Assembly (NCBI RefSeq): GCF_018069875.1
Contig: NZ_JAGQDF010000008.1
Location: 62,001 to 126,000, forward strand
DNA: 64,000 nt
From: Ideonella alba
GTDB lineage: Bacteria; Pseudomonadota; Gammaproteobacteria; Burkholderiales; Burkholderiaceae_C
Reading direction: 5' to 3'
Of the stretch, positions 1-9,200 are shown one piece after another; the first letter of the stretch is position 1; every line of letters starts with the position of its first letter. Both the position numbers and the translations under genes were made by a program. Under the pieces are notes generated by a model. It ran no database searches. It was not told where the DNA came from and was given only the letters and a program-made list of their open reading frames with translations.

Positions 1-732
1 GTGGCCGGCGACACCAACGGCGCGGCCGACCTGTTCGCCTTCGACCGCCAGAGCGGCCAGACCCAGCGCGTCTCGGTGCACACCGGTGGCGCGCAAAGCC
101 AGGGCGTGCCCTACCTGATGACCCGCCCGCCCAGCCTCAGCGCCGACGGCCAGAAGATCGCCTTCGTCAGCGCCGCCAATGACCTGGTCGACGGCGACGG
201 CAATGGCCAGCAGGACGCCTTCGTGCGCGACCTGGCGGCCGGCACCACGGTGCGCGTGGGCACCCAGGCGGATGTGCCGGTGCTGGCCGGCGATGGCCGC
301 ACGGTGTTCTTCGCCTCCTGGGACAGCAGCCTGACGCCGGTGGCGTTCAGCAGCTGGGCGATGTTCAGCCGCGACCTGGGCACCGGCGCGCTGGCGATCG
401 AGTCGGTCAATGCCAATGGCCTGGGCAGCAACGGCATGAGCTTCCTGGCCTCGGCCAGCCACGACGGCCGCTTCCTGGTGTTCGACTCCTTCGCCACCAA
501 CCTGGTGGCCGGCAGCGGCACGCAGCAGCAGGTCTACCGGCGCGACCGCGTCACCGGCCAGCTGAGCCTGGTGTCGCAGAACAACGCCGGCACGGTCGCC
601 AACGGCGCCTCGATGGACCCGGTGATCGCCCGCCTGAACCCCGGCGTGGTGGTGTTCTCGTCGGCCGGCACCAACCTGGATCCGCGCGATCCGGGCTCGT
701 CGATCGACCTCTACGTGCGCGAGACGCCCTGA
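1..732 (+). CDS. PD40/TolB-like beta-propeller protein, C-terminal part
   Basis: This is the last 243 codons of a protein that begins before the window; the GTG at position 1 is simply where the sequence opens. It contains three or more repeats of the PD40 (WD40-like, TolB-type) pattern: SADGQKIAFVS, a region around DGRTVFFAS, and SHDGRFLVFDS, each followed by an N-D/N-L-V or R-D segment. Such repeats build a beta-propeller and are common in periplasmic or secreted proteins of unknown ligand. The stop lies 4 bp from the convergent stop of the next gene. The N-terminus, and so any signal peptide or fused domain, cannot be seen. Confidence 0.7.
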   Translation: MAGDTNGAADLFAFDRQSGQTQRVSVHTGGAQSQGVPYLMTRPPSLSADGQKIAFVSAANDLVDGDGNGQQDAFVRDLAAGTTVRVGTQADVPVLAGDGRTVFFASWDSSLTPVAFSSWAMFSRDLGTGALAIESVNANGLGSNGMSFLASASHDGRFLVFDSFATNLVAGSGTQQQVYRRDRVTGQLSLVSQNNAGTVANGASMDPVIARLNPGVVVFSSAGTNLDPRDPGSSIDLYVRETP

Positions 733-736
733 GCGC

Positions 737-3550
737 TCACTCGGCCAGCCGGCGCTGGGCGGCCGCGTACTCGACGTACTCGACCACGCCCAGGTCGGTG
801 GCGCGGCGCCACTGGGCGCGGGCGGCGTCACGCTGCCCGGCGGCGGCCAGCAGCTCGCCGGCCACGTAGTGGGCCTCGGTCAGCGCCTCGGGGGGCTGGG
901 ATTGGCGCTTCGCGGCCGCCAGCAGCGCCTCCAGGTCGATCTGCCCGGCGACATGCTCGATCAGCGGGCGCGGCCAGTCCTGCGGCCAGCCGCTGCTGGG
1001 TTGCTTCTCCAGCAGCGCGCTGGTGGCCTGGCCCAGGTGGCGCTGGGCCATCGCCCACCAGACCAGGCTGTAGCCGCGCTGCAGGGACGGACCGTCCTGC
1101 AGCAGCGGCTCGAGCGTGCCTGCGGCCGCAGCGTAGTCGCGCTGGGCGAACTGGGCGCGCGCCAGCAGCATCAGGGCGCCGGGCTGGCGCGGCTGGCGCT
1201 CCAGCACGCGACGGGCCAGCGCGCTGGCTTCGTCGGGGCGGCCGCGGGCCAGGGCGTTGGTGGCCGCGGCACTGAGGAACTCGCCATCGTCGGGCTGCAG
1301 CGTCAGGGCGCGGGCGAAATCGGCGCGCGCCTCCTCGATCTCGCCGAGGTGGTCGTTCTGGATGCCCCGCTGGTGCAGCGCCTGGGCCAGCAGCGCGGGC
1401 GGCAGCCGGCCGCCATCGACCTGGGCGTCGTGCACCGCGCGCAGGAAGCGGGCCTCGGCCTGGCGCTTGGTCCGCACCGGCAGCTTGCCGCGCTTCATAT
1501 CCTCTTCCAGCTCCCGCATCCGGGTCTGCAGGGCCTGTGCCCGGGCCAGGCTGAAGGGCAGCATCGACACCGTGCCGCCCAGCCGCGGCGTCAGCTTGGC
1601 CAGCCGGGTGATGTGCTCGCTCCAGTCGGCCGGCTCCACCCGGTCCATGCCCAGGCGCACCTCGCCGTGCATCTCGAATCGACGTGCCGTGACCTGCAGC
1701 CGGGTCTCCAGACGCACGCCGCCCACGCCATCCTCGAAGCGCTGCTGGACCGGCTCGCGCACGATGTCGTCCGGGAAATCGATGCGCACATCCTGCACGT
1801 AGCGCCCGGGCAGGCTCACCATCAGCGGCTGGCGGCGGCTGCTGGCCTTGGGCCAGATCAGCGCCTGCAGCGGCGCCCACAGCAGAACCTCGCCGACCAT
1901 CGCGCGCTGCTCCGGAAAGCGGAAGAAGCCGGGCACCGACAGGTTCAGCACCAGGGTCACGGCGTCGTCGTCGCTGGCATGCTCGATGCCCAGCGGCGCG
2001 GTCAGCGTGGCGCCGGGGTAGGCCTTGAGGTAGGGCTCGGCCAGGGCCTCGCGCAGCTCGCTGGCCTGGCGGGTGGCCAGGGCCTCGCGCCAGCCGTCGG
2101 CCATCTCGCCACGCCAGGTGATGCGGGCCTGCAGCTGCAGCGGCTGGTCGAAGCGCTCCACGCGCCACAGGTCCTGCACCTGGGCGCGCAGTTCGTCCCA
2201 GGGCGCGGGGAGCGTGGCCAGGGCCTGGCTGCCCGGCGCCAGCACCAGGCCGCGCTGGAAGGCCACCGTCTGGCGCTTGGCCAGCGGCCCGCTCTGGTGG
2301 TGGCGCGTGCCATCGATCCACAGCACCTGGCCGTCGACCTCGGCGCGCACGATCGCGTGGTCGAAGGCCATCGGCGAGGGCAGCGAGCGCTCGGCGTCGC
2401 GCCGCAAGGACTGCGACACCAGCACCGGCTGGGCCGGGATGTCCAGCCGCCCCAGCAGCGCCACCAGCAGGCCGGTCTTGTCCTTGCAGTCGCCAAAGCG
2501 CTGGGCCAGCACCTGCTCCGGCGGCGCCGGCAGGTGGCTGTTGACGCCCAGTTCGGTGCCAAAGTAGCGCACCTCGCGCTGCACGAAATCGACCGCCGCG
2601 CGGGCCCGCTCGGCCGGCGTGGCATGGGCGCTGCGGATCGACTCGGCCAGGCGCTCCAGCGCCGGCTGGCGGGGGTCGATGGCGAACAGCCCGCGGCCCC
2701 ACTCGGCCACCTCGGCCCAGCCGCCGAACTCGCTGAGCTGCACCTGCTGGTCCAGCACCGCGGCGTAGCCGGCGCCCTCGTCAACGCTGATCTGAGGCGC
2801 GTTCTCGCGCCGCAGCAGGGTTTCCTGCCAGCCGCGCAACGATTGCTCGCTGACCTGGGTGCCGGCCGGTGCCGGGCTGCGGGCCAGGCGGCGCCCGGCG
2901 GGCGCCAGCACGCGCAGCTGCATCGTCGCCACCGGCGCACGCCACGAGCCCATCCAGGTGGCATGCAGCGCCCGGGCGCCGAAGATCGGGTTGCGCCCGC
3001 GCAGGGTGTAGGCGTAGTCCAGCTGGTCACCGCTGCGCAGGTCCTCGATCTGCAGCGTCAGCGTGACGCGGCCATCGATCATGCGCCGCTCCAATTGCGT
3101 TTCGCGCTGCAGCAGCTGGATGCGCTGCGGATTCAGCCGGGTGCTGCGCTGGCCGGCGCGGATCACGTCCACATGGTGCAGGGCCAGGGTCTGGTAGCCG
3201 GGATCGAACTCCAGTTCGATCTGTGAGGCGGCCTGCAGCCCCGCCGCCTCGTTGACCACCCGCACCACGTGCACCGACTCCTCCTGGCTGCGCTCGTCGA
3301 TGCGCAGTTGCTCGTCGAGCACGCGGTAGTGCATGGCCGCCGGCGCCACCGTCACGCCGCTGCGTTCCACCGCCGGCACGACCCAGGCCGGTACCGGTTC
3401 GATCCGGTAGCTGAAGCCGCTGCGGGCGTCCTTGATGGTCTTGGCCGCCACCCCCGGCTTGGCCGGGGCGTTCTGGGCCAGGGCCGGGGCGCTGCCGGCC
3501 ATGCACAGGGCCAGGCAGGGGCCTGCCAGCCAGCGCGCGAATCGTCTCAT
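737..3550 (-). CDS. DUF3857 and transglutaminase-like protein with C-terminal TPR repeats
   Basis: 937 residues. A signal peptide (MRRFARWLAGPCLALCMAGSAPALA) indicates export. Residues about 60-250 fit DUF3857. A transglutaminase-like core follows, with the catalytic triad visible as C355 (RFGDCKDKTG), H398 (AFDHAIV) and D413 (WIDGT). The last ~250 residues hold TPR-like helices (ALTLQPDDGEFLSAAA, ARRVLERQPRQPGALMLLARAQF). Proteins of this make-up are common in proteobacteria, and their substrate is not established. The start is fixed by the stop of the upstream CWC gene, which ends at the base next to the ATG (TGA then ATG), so the two genes are probably translationally coupled. Confidence 0.85.
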   Translation of the reverse strand: MRRFARWLAGPCLALCMAGSAPALAQNAPAKPGVAAKTIKDARSGFSYRIEPVPAWVVPAVERSGVTVAPAAMHYRVLDEQLRIDERSQEESVHVVRVVNEAAGLQAASQIELEFDPGYQTLALHHVDVIRAGQRSTRLNPQRIQLLQRETQLERRMIDGRVTLTLQIEDLRSGDQLDYAYTLRGRNPIFGARALHATWMGSWRAPVATMQLRVLAPAGRRLARSPAPAGTQVSEQSLRGWQETLLRRENAPQISVDEGAGYAAVLDQQVQLSEFGGWAEVAEWGRGLFAIDPRQPALERLAESIRSAHATPAERARAAVDFVQREVRYFGTELGVNSHLPAPPEQVLAQRFGDCKDKTGLLVALLGRLDIPAQPVLVSQSLRRDAERSLPSPMAFDHAIVRAEVDGQVLWIDGTRHHQSGPLAKRQTVAFQRGLVLAPGSQALATLPAPWDELRAQVQDLWRVERFDQPLQLQARITWRGEMADGWREALATRQASELREALAEPYLKAYPGATLTAPLGIEHASDDDAVTLVLNLSVPGFFRFPEQRAMVGEVLLWAPLQALIWPKASSRRQPLMVSLPGRYVQDVRIDFPDDIVREPVQQRFEDGVGGVRLETRLQVTARRFEMHGEVRLGMDRVEPADWSEHITRLAKLTPRLGGTVSMLPFSLARAQALQTRMRELEEDMKRGKLPVRTKRQAEARFLRAVHDAQVDGGRLPPALLAQALHQRGIQNDHLGEIEEARADFARALTLQPDDGEFLSAAATNALARGRPDEASALARRVLERQPRQPGALMLLARAQFAQRDYAAAAGTLEPLLQDGPSLQRGYSLVWWAMAQRHLGQATSALLEKQPSSGWPQDWPRPLIEHVAGQIDLEALLAAAKRQSQPPEALTEAHYVAGELLAAAGQRDAARAQWRRATDLGVVEYVEYAAAQRRLAE

Positions 3551-3793
3551 TCAGTCTCCCTGGGTCGGTCGTGATGCCGTCTGCGGATCGGTCGGAGCCC
3601 CCTCGGACAAGGCCTGCAGGCAGGCCAGGCACAGGCAGCGGGTCCAGCGTGCGCGCATCGCTTGCAGCACCTCGGGGGTCAGTTGCAGGCGGGTGCAGGC
3701 GCAGGGGCCGGGGTCCTGGGCCCCGCAATGGAAGCCGCCGCCGCAGCGCGGGCAGCGGTCGGTGGACAGCGGGGGCACGACAGGGGGCAGCAT
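3551..3793 (-). CDS. small cysteine-rich CWC-family zinc-binding protein
   Basis: 80 residues from the ATG at 3793; a TTG at 3820 would add nine residues. The spacing CPRCGGGFHCG...PGPCACT...CLCLACL gives eight cysteines that pair as probable zinc ligands, the pattern of the cysteine-rich CWC family (PF14375). The function of that family is unknown. The stop abuts the start of the DUF3857 gene, so the two are probably co-transcribed. The family assignment rests on the cysteine pattern alone. Confidence 0.65.
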   Translation of the reverse strand: MLPPVVPPLSTDRCPRCGGGFHCGAQDPGPCACTRLQLTPEVLQAMRARWTRCLCLACLQALSEGAPTDPQTASRPTQGD

Positions 3794-3819
3794 GGCGCCA
3801 GTGTGGCACGCACCGGGCA

Positions 3820-3856
3820 ATAGGCGACTGCTATTGCCCAGATTCGATCAATCAAT
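3820..3856 (+). promoter_or_regulatory. OxyR binding site upstream of ahpC
   Basis: Reads ATAG-N7-CTAT-N7-ATTC-N7-CAAT. The OxyR consensus is four tetrads ATAG/CTAT/ATAG/CTAT spaced by 7 bp. The first two tetrads match exactly, the spacing is exact throughout, and the last two tetrads are degenerate (2 of 4 and 3 of 4). The site ends where the predicted -35 of ahpC begins, which is the position for activation by oxidised OxyR. Confidence 0.75.
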
Positions 3857-3884
3857 CCACAGAATGCTGCGGCGCAACTAAGAT
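3856..3884 (+). promoter_or_regulatory. predicted sigma-70 promoter of ahpC
   Basis: -35 TCCACA (3856-3861; 4 of 6 to consensus), 17-bp spacer, -10 TAAGAT (3879-3884). The weak -35 next to an OxyR site is typical of OxyR-activated promoters. It lies about 50 bp upstream of the ahpC ATG, which has a GAGGA ribosome site. Confidence 0.55.
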
Positions 3885-3934
3885 TCATCCCGTCGCAGAA
3901 AACCACTGCACATTCCGAAACCACGAGGAACACC

Positions 3935-4510
3935 ATGTCGCTGATCAACACCACCGTCCAGCCGTTCAAGACCCAGGCTTTCGTCAACCGCGCCGGCAAG
4001 GGCGAGTTCATCACCGTCTCCGACGAGAGCCTGAAGGGCAAGTGGTCGGTCCTGATCTTCATGCCGGCCGCCTTCACCTTCAACTGCCCGACCGAGATCG
4101 AGGACGCCGCCGACAACTACGCCGCCTTCCAGGCCGCCGGCGCCGAGGTCTACATCGTCACCACCGACACCCACTTCTCGCACAAGGTGTGGCACGAGAC
4201 CTCGCCGGCCGTCGGCAAGGCCAAGTTCCCGCTGGTGGGCGACCCCACCCACACGCTGACCAACGCCTTCGGCGTGCACATCGCCGAGGAAGGCCTGGCG
4301 CTGCGCGGCACCTTCATCGTCAACCCGGACGGCGTGATCAAGACCATGGAAGTGCATTCCAACGAGATCGCCCGCGACGTGTCGGAGACCCTGCGCAAGC
4401 TCAAGGCCGCCCAGTACACCGCGGCCAACCCCGGCCAGGTCTGCCCGGCCAAGTGGAAGGAAGGCGCCAAGACCCTGGCCCCGTCGCTGGACCTGGTCGG
4501 CAAGATCTGA
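3935..4510 (+). CDS. ahpC: alkyl hydroperoxide reductase subunit C (2-Cys peroxiredoxin)
   Basis: 191 residues, close to the usual ~187 for AhpC. It reduces hydrogen peroxide and organic peroxides in the cytoplasm and is recycled by AhpF. The peroxidatic cysteine is C51 in FTFNCPTE and the resolving cysteine is C170 in GQVCPAKW. The start is supported by the GAGGA site upstream and by the family N-terminus MSLINTTVQPF. ahpF follows in the same orientation after a 167-bp gap containing two hairpins. Regulation by OxyR is indicated by the site at 3820-3856. Confidence 0.95.
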   Translation: MSLINTTVQPFKTQAFVNRAGKGEFITVSDESLKGKWSVLIFMPAAFTFNCPTEIEDAADNYAAFQAAGAEVYIVTTDTHFSHKVWHETSPAVGKAKFPLVGDPTHTLTNAFGVHIAEEGLALRGTFIVNPDGVIKTMEVHSNEIARDVSETLRKLKAAQYTAANPGQVCPAKWKEGAKTLAPSLDLVGKI

Positions 4511-4529
4511 CCCCCTGATGCGACCAGAC

Positions 4530-4552
4530 GAAGCGGGCCGGCGGCCCGCTTC
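4530..4552 (+). terminator. hairpin after ahpC, possible attenuating terminator
   Basis: Perfect 10-bp arms GAAGCGGGCC/GGCCCGCTTC around GGC, followed by TTCCCCCC. There is no clean T-tract, so it may be a partial terminator or 3' stabilising structure that lowers ahpF relative to ahpC. Confidence 0.55.
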
Positions 4553-4580
4553 TTCCCCCCGGCCCGATCCCCGGATCAGG

Positions 4581-4632
4581 CCCCGTTGACAGCCTCCCCG
4601 GCAGGACGCCCGGGCGGGGGTTGTCAACGGGG
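4581..4632 (+). repeat. long inverted repeat between ahpC and ahpF
   Basis: 11-bp perfect arms CCCCGTTGACA (4581-4591) and TGTCAACGGGG (4622-4632) separated by 30 bp, which contain further C-rich/G-rich complementarity. It sits 45 bp upstream of the ahpF ATG, so it could be an RNA stem in the leader or a dyad operator. No -10 is seen at a proper distance from the internal TTGACA. Confidence 0.6.
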
Positions 4633-4677
4633 TCCGGACGACCTCACCCTGACATCTCGCACACCAGGAGCGCCCCC

Positions 4678-6246
4678 ATGCTGGACGACACCACCACCGG
4701 CCAACTCGCCGCCTACTTCGAGCGCATCAGCCAGCCGATCGAGCTGATCGCCAGCCTCGATGACTCCGAAGGCGCTCAGCAGATCCGCGAGCTGATCACC
4801 GAGATCGCCGCCATCGCGCCGGACAAGATCCGCGCCCGCTTCGACGGCCAGTTCGCGCGCCGTCCCAGCTTCCAGATCACCCGCGTCGGCCACGACATGG
4901 GCGTGCACTTCGCCGCCGTGCCGATGGGCCACGAGTTCACCTCGCTGGTGCTGGCGCTGCTGTGGGCCGGCGGCCACCCGCCCAAGGTCGAGCCCGAGGT
5001 GCTGGAGCAGATCCGCGCGATCGATGGCGACTTCGCCTTCGACACCTTCATGAGCCTGACCTGCCACAACTGCCCGGACGTGGTGCAGGCGATGAACCTG
5101 ATGGCGGTGTTCAACCCGCGCATCCGTGCGGTGGCGATCGACGGCGGCCTGTTCCAGGCCGAGGTCGAGCAGCGCCAGATCATGGCCGTGCCCAGCGTCT
5201 TCCTCAACGACCAGCCCTTCGGCAATGGCCGCATGGAAGTGGCCGAGATCCTGGCCAAGATCGACACCGGCGCCGCCAAGCGTGAGGCCGCCAAGCTCAG
5301 CGAAAGGGCCCCCTACGAGGTGCTGATCATCGGCGGCGGCCCGGCCGGCGCCGCGGCCGCGGTGTATGCGGCGCGCAAGGGCATCCGCACCGGCATCGTC
5401 GCCGAGCGTTTCGGCGGCCAGACCATGGACACGCTGGCGATCGAGAACTTCATCTCGGTGCAGGAGACCGACGGCCCGAAGTTCGCCGCTGCGCTGGAAG
5501 CGCATGTGCGCCAGTACGGTGTGGACGTGATGACGCTGCAGCGCGTGGCGCGCATCGACCCCGCCCCGCAGCCTGGCGGCTACGCTACGGTGACGCTGGA
5601 CAACGGCGCCACGCTCAAGGGCCGCAGCCTGATCCTGGCCACCGGCGCGCGCTGGCGCAACATGAACGTGCCCGGCGAGGCCGAGTACCGCACCAAGGGC
5701 GTGGCCTACTGCCCGCACTGCGACGGCCCGCTGTTCAAGGGCAAGGACGTGGCGGTGATCGGCGGCGGCAACTCGGGTGTCGAGGCCGCGATCGACCTGG
5801 CCGGCGTGGTGCGCAGCGTCACCCTGCTGGAGTTCGCCGATCAGCTCAAGGCCGACCAGGTGCTGGTCGACAAGCTGCGCTCGCTGCCGAATGTGACGGT
5901 GCACCTCAACGCCCAGACCACCGAGGTCACCGGCGACGGCCAGAAGATGACCGGCCTGAAGTGGAAGGACCGCGTCAGCGGCGAGGAGCATGCGCCCGCG
6001 CTGGCCGGCGTCTTCGTGCAGATCGGCCTGGTGCCCAACACCGAGTTCCTCAAGGGCACGATCGAGCTGAGCCGCTTCGGCGAGATCGTCGTCGATGCCA
6101 AGGGCCACACCAGCGTGCCCGGCATCTTCGCCGCCGGCGACGCGACGACCGTGCCCTACAAGCAGATCATCATCGCCACCGGCGAGGGCGCGAAGGCCGC
6201 GCTGTCGGCCTTCGACCACCTGATCCGCACGCCGGCCGCGGCCTGA
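4678..6246 (+). CDS. ahpF: alkyl hydroperoxide reductase subunit F
   Basis: 522 residues from the ATG at 4678, the usual AhpF length. An N-terminal double-thioredoxin fold carries CHNC (C129/C132). FAD- and NADH-binding domains with [10 protein letters not shown] and [10 protein letters not shown] follow, and the thioredoxin-reductase-type redox centre CPHC (C345/C348) sits between them. It passes electrons from NADH through its two disulfides to AhpC. The reading frame is open upstream of 4678, but that part crosses the inverted repeat and lacks family similarity. An AGGAG site lies 9 bp before this ATG. It is probably expressed with ahpC. Confidence 0.95.
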   Translation: MLDDTTTGQLAAYFERISQPIELIASLDDSEGAQQIRELITEIAAIAPDKIRARFDGQFARRPSFQITRVGHDMGVHFAAVPMGHEFTSLVLALLWAGGHPPKVEPEVLEQIRAIDGDFAFDTFMSLTCHNCPDVVQAMNLMAVFNPRIRAVAIDGGLFQAEVEQRQIMAVPSVFLNDQPFGNGRMEVAEILAKIDTGAAKREAAKLSERAPYEVLIIGGGPAGAAAAVYAARKGIRTGIVAERFGGQTMDTLAIENFISVQETDGPKFAAALEAHVRQYGVDVMTLQRVARIDPAPQPGGYATVTLDNGATLKGRSLILATGARWRNMNVPGEAEYRTKGVAYCPHCDGPLFKGKDVAVIGGGNSGVEAAIDLAGVVRSVTLLEFADQLKADQVLVDKLRSLPNVTVHLNAQTTEVTGDGQKMTGLKWKDRVSGEEHAPALAGVFVQIGLVPNTEFLKGTIELSRFGEIVVDAKGHTSVPGIFAAGDATTVPYKQIIIATGEGAKAALSAFDHLIRTPAAA

Positions 6247-6259
6247 GCCCGGCCGATGC

Positions 6260-9200
6260 TCAGCCGCCGATGGCGGGGAGCAGGAAGTTCTCGGCCCACA
6301 GCGCGCTGCTGGGCAGGCCGCCCTCCAGCGTCAGCTGGGCCACCTCGTGCAGTTCGCTCGCCTGCAGCCGGTTGTTGCCGTCGCCGGTGCGCTCCTCGAC
6401 GAAGAACAGGTGGCCCTGGCCGCTCAGCAGGTCCTGCACCAGGATGACCTGGTGGCTGCCGTCGTCGACCCGCGTGCCCTGCAGCAGCGTGGCCAGCTCC
6501 TTGGCGCTGGGGCCATCGGCACCGAAATCACCGGCCACGGCGAACAGGTGCTGGCCGCTGAGCGTCAGCGGGGGCGCCAGCGCATCCAGGCTGGTGCCGC
6601 CGCCGGGGTTGCCGTCCAGCGCGGTGGCGCCGGCCGGCCCGAAGAAGGCGCTCAGGTCGACCACATCGCCACCGATGCCGGCCTGCAGGTCCAGCACCTT
6701 GTCCAGGCCGTTGGCCGCCGCGCTGGCTTCCAGCACGAACTGATCGACCCCCGCGCCGCCGACCAGCCGGTCGTTGTCGGCGCCGCCGCGCAGGGTGTCG
6801 GCGCCCGCGCCGCCGTTGAGCTGGTCCAGCCCGGCGTTGCCCAGCAGCAGGTCGTTGCCGGCCATGCCGCGCAGCAGGTTGTCGCCCACGTTGCCGCTGA
6901 TCTCGTTGGCGCGGGCATTGCCGGTGCCTTCCAGCGCGGCGCTGCCCTGCAGGCGCAGTGATTCGAAGTTGTCGCCCAGCGTGAAGTTGACCGTGCTCCA
7001 GACCTCGTCGATGCCGCCACCCGCGTCCTCCACCAGCACCGCCCCGCTGGCGGTGACCTGGTAGACGTCGCTGCCGGTGCCGCCGGTCACGGTGTCGCCC
7101 GCGCCGATGCCGCTGATCGTGTCGTTGCCGGCACCGGCCATCACGTCGTCGCTGCCGCTGTTGGCCGACAGGTCCAGCTGGTCGCGCCACACGCTGCCGG
7201 TGATCAGGCTGCGCTCGAAGCCGCTCCATTGCACGCTGTTGGGCAGCTCGGTGCTGCCCAGGATCACGGCGCTCGTGCTGGTCGACCAGTCGGCATAGAA
7301 GGTGTCGATGCCGCCGCCGCCGTGGTAGCTGCCGCCCTGACCGCGCGCGACGATCAGGTCGTTGGTGGCGCTGCCGGTGATGCTCCACTGCTCGACGTTG
7401 GCCACATGCAGCTGGGTCTGCCAGCCGCTGCTCCAGCGGACGAAGTCGAACTGGGTGGCGCCGGCCAGCGCGGCCGCGATGGCGGCGCGGCTGCTGCCGT
7501 AGTTCAGGTCGCCCAGCAGCGCACCGCCAGCGTCGTAGGCGAGCAGGCGGGTGTAGCCGGTGTCCGAGTTGGCGAGGCTGCCGATCGTCAGCGTGTCGGT
7601 GTCGGCGCCGCCGTCCACGCTGCCCCAGGCCTGGGTGATCGTGTCGTTGCCGCTGCCGGTGTCGACCGTGCCCTGGTCCACCGCCACCCAGTCGTTGCCG
7701 GCGCCGGTGACCAGGTCGTCGGTGGATGAGCCGTTGCCCCGGTTGTCGATCGTGTCGTTGCCGCTGCCGGTGCGCAGGATCAGGCGCTCGAAGCCCGAGA
7801 CGCTGGTGCCGTTGACCGTTTGCGTGGTGGCGGGCGTGTTGACCCAGCTGATGCCACTGCTGGCGCCGGACCAGTCGGCGTAGAAGCTGTCAAAACCGCC
7901 GTTGCCGGCGTAGCTGCCGCCCTGACCGCGCGCGACGATCAGGTCGTTGGTGGCGCTGCCGGTGATGCTCCACTGCTCGATGTTGGCCGCATGCAGCTGG
8001 GTCTGCCAGCCGCTGCTCCAGCGGACGAAATCGAACTGGGTGGCGCTGGCCAGCGCGTTCTCGATGTCGCCGCGGCTGCTGCCGTAGTTCAGGTCGCCCA
8101 GCAGCGCACCGCCAGCGTCGTAGGCGAGCAGCCGGGTGTAGCCGGTGTCCGAGTTGTACAGGCTGCCAATCGTCAGCGTGTCGCTGTCGTCACCGCCATC
8201 CACACTGCCCCAGGACTGGGTGATCGTGTCGTCACCGCTGCCGGTGTCCACCGTGCCCTGGTCCACGGCCACCCAGTCGTTGCCGGCGCCGGTGACCAGG
8301 TCGTCGGTGGATGAGCCGTTGCCCCGGTTGTCGATCGTGTCGTTGCCGCTGCCGGTGCGCAGGATCAGGCGCTCGAAGCCCGACACGCTGATGCCGTTGA
8401 CGGTCTGCGTGCTGGCGGGCGTGTTGACCCAGCTGATGGCGCTGCTGGCGCCGGACCAGTCCGCGTAGAAGCTGTCAAAGCCGCCGTTGCCGGCGTAGCT
8501 GTCACCGTCTCCACGGGCGACGATCAGGTCGGCGGTGTTGCTGCCGTTGACGGTCCAGTGTTCGATGTTGGCGGCGTGCAGCTGGGTGCGCCAGCCGCTG
8601 CTCCACCAGCTGGTGAAGTCGAACTGGGTGGCGCTGGCCAGCGCGTTCTCGATGCTGGCGCGGCTGCTGGTGTAGTTCAGATCACCCACCAGGGTGTTGC
8701 TGGCATCGTAGGCGATCAGTCGGGTGTAGCCGGTGTCGGAGTTGTAGACGCCGCCCATGGCGAGCGTGTCGCTGTCGGCGCCGCCATCCACGCTGCCCCA
8801 GGCCTGGCTGATGGTGTCGTCACCATCGCCGGTGTCCACCGTGCCCTGGCCCACGGCCACCCAGTCGTTGCCGGCGCCGGTGACCAGGTCGTCGGTGCTG
8901 GAGCCATGGCCCCGGTTGTCGATCGTGTCGTTGCCGCTGCCGGTGCGCAGGATCAGGCGCTCGAAGCCCGAGACACTGATGCCGTTGACGGTCTGCGCGC
9001 TGGCGGGCGTGTTGACCCAGCTGATGTCGCTGCTGGCGCCAGACCAGTTGGCATAGAAGGTATCGAAGCCGCCGCTGCCGGCGTAGCTGTCGCCGTCGCC
9101 ACGGGCGATGATCAGGTCGGCGGTGTTGCTGCCGTTGACCGTCCAGTGCTCGATGTTGGCGGTGTGCAACTGGGTGCGCCAGCCGCCGCTCCACCAGCTG

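Noticed and set aside
869-3226. A 785-codon plus-strand frame opposite the DUF3857 gene
   Set aside because: The minus-strand protein has a signal peptide, Cys-His-Asp triad and TPRs; the plus frame has none.
4586-4614. TTGACA inside the ahpC-ahpF inverted repeat as a separate ahpF promoter
   Set aside because: No -10-like sequence lies 16-18 bp downstream, where the DNA is almost all G and C; the hexamer is part of the repeat arm.
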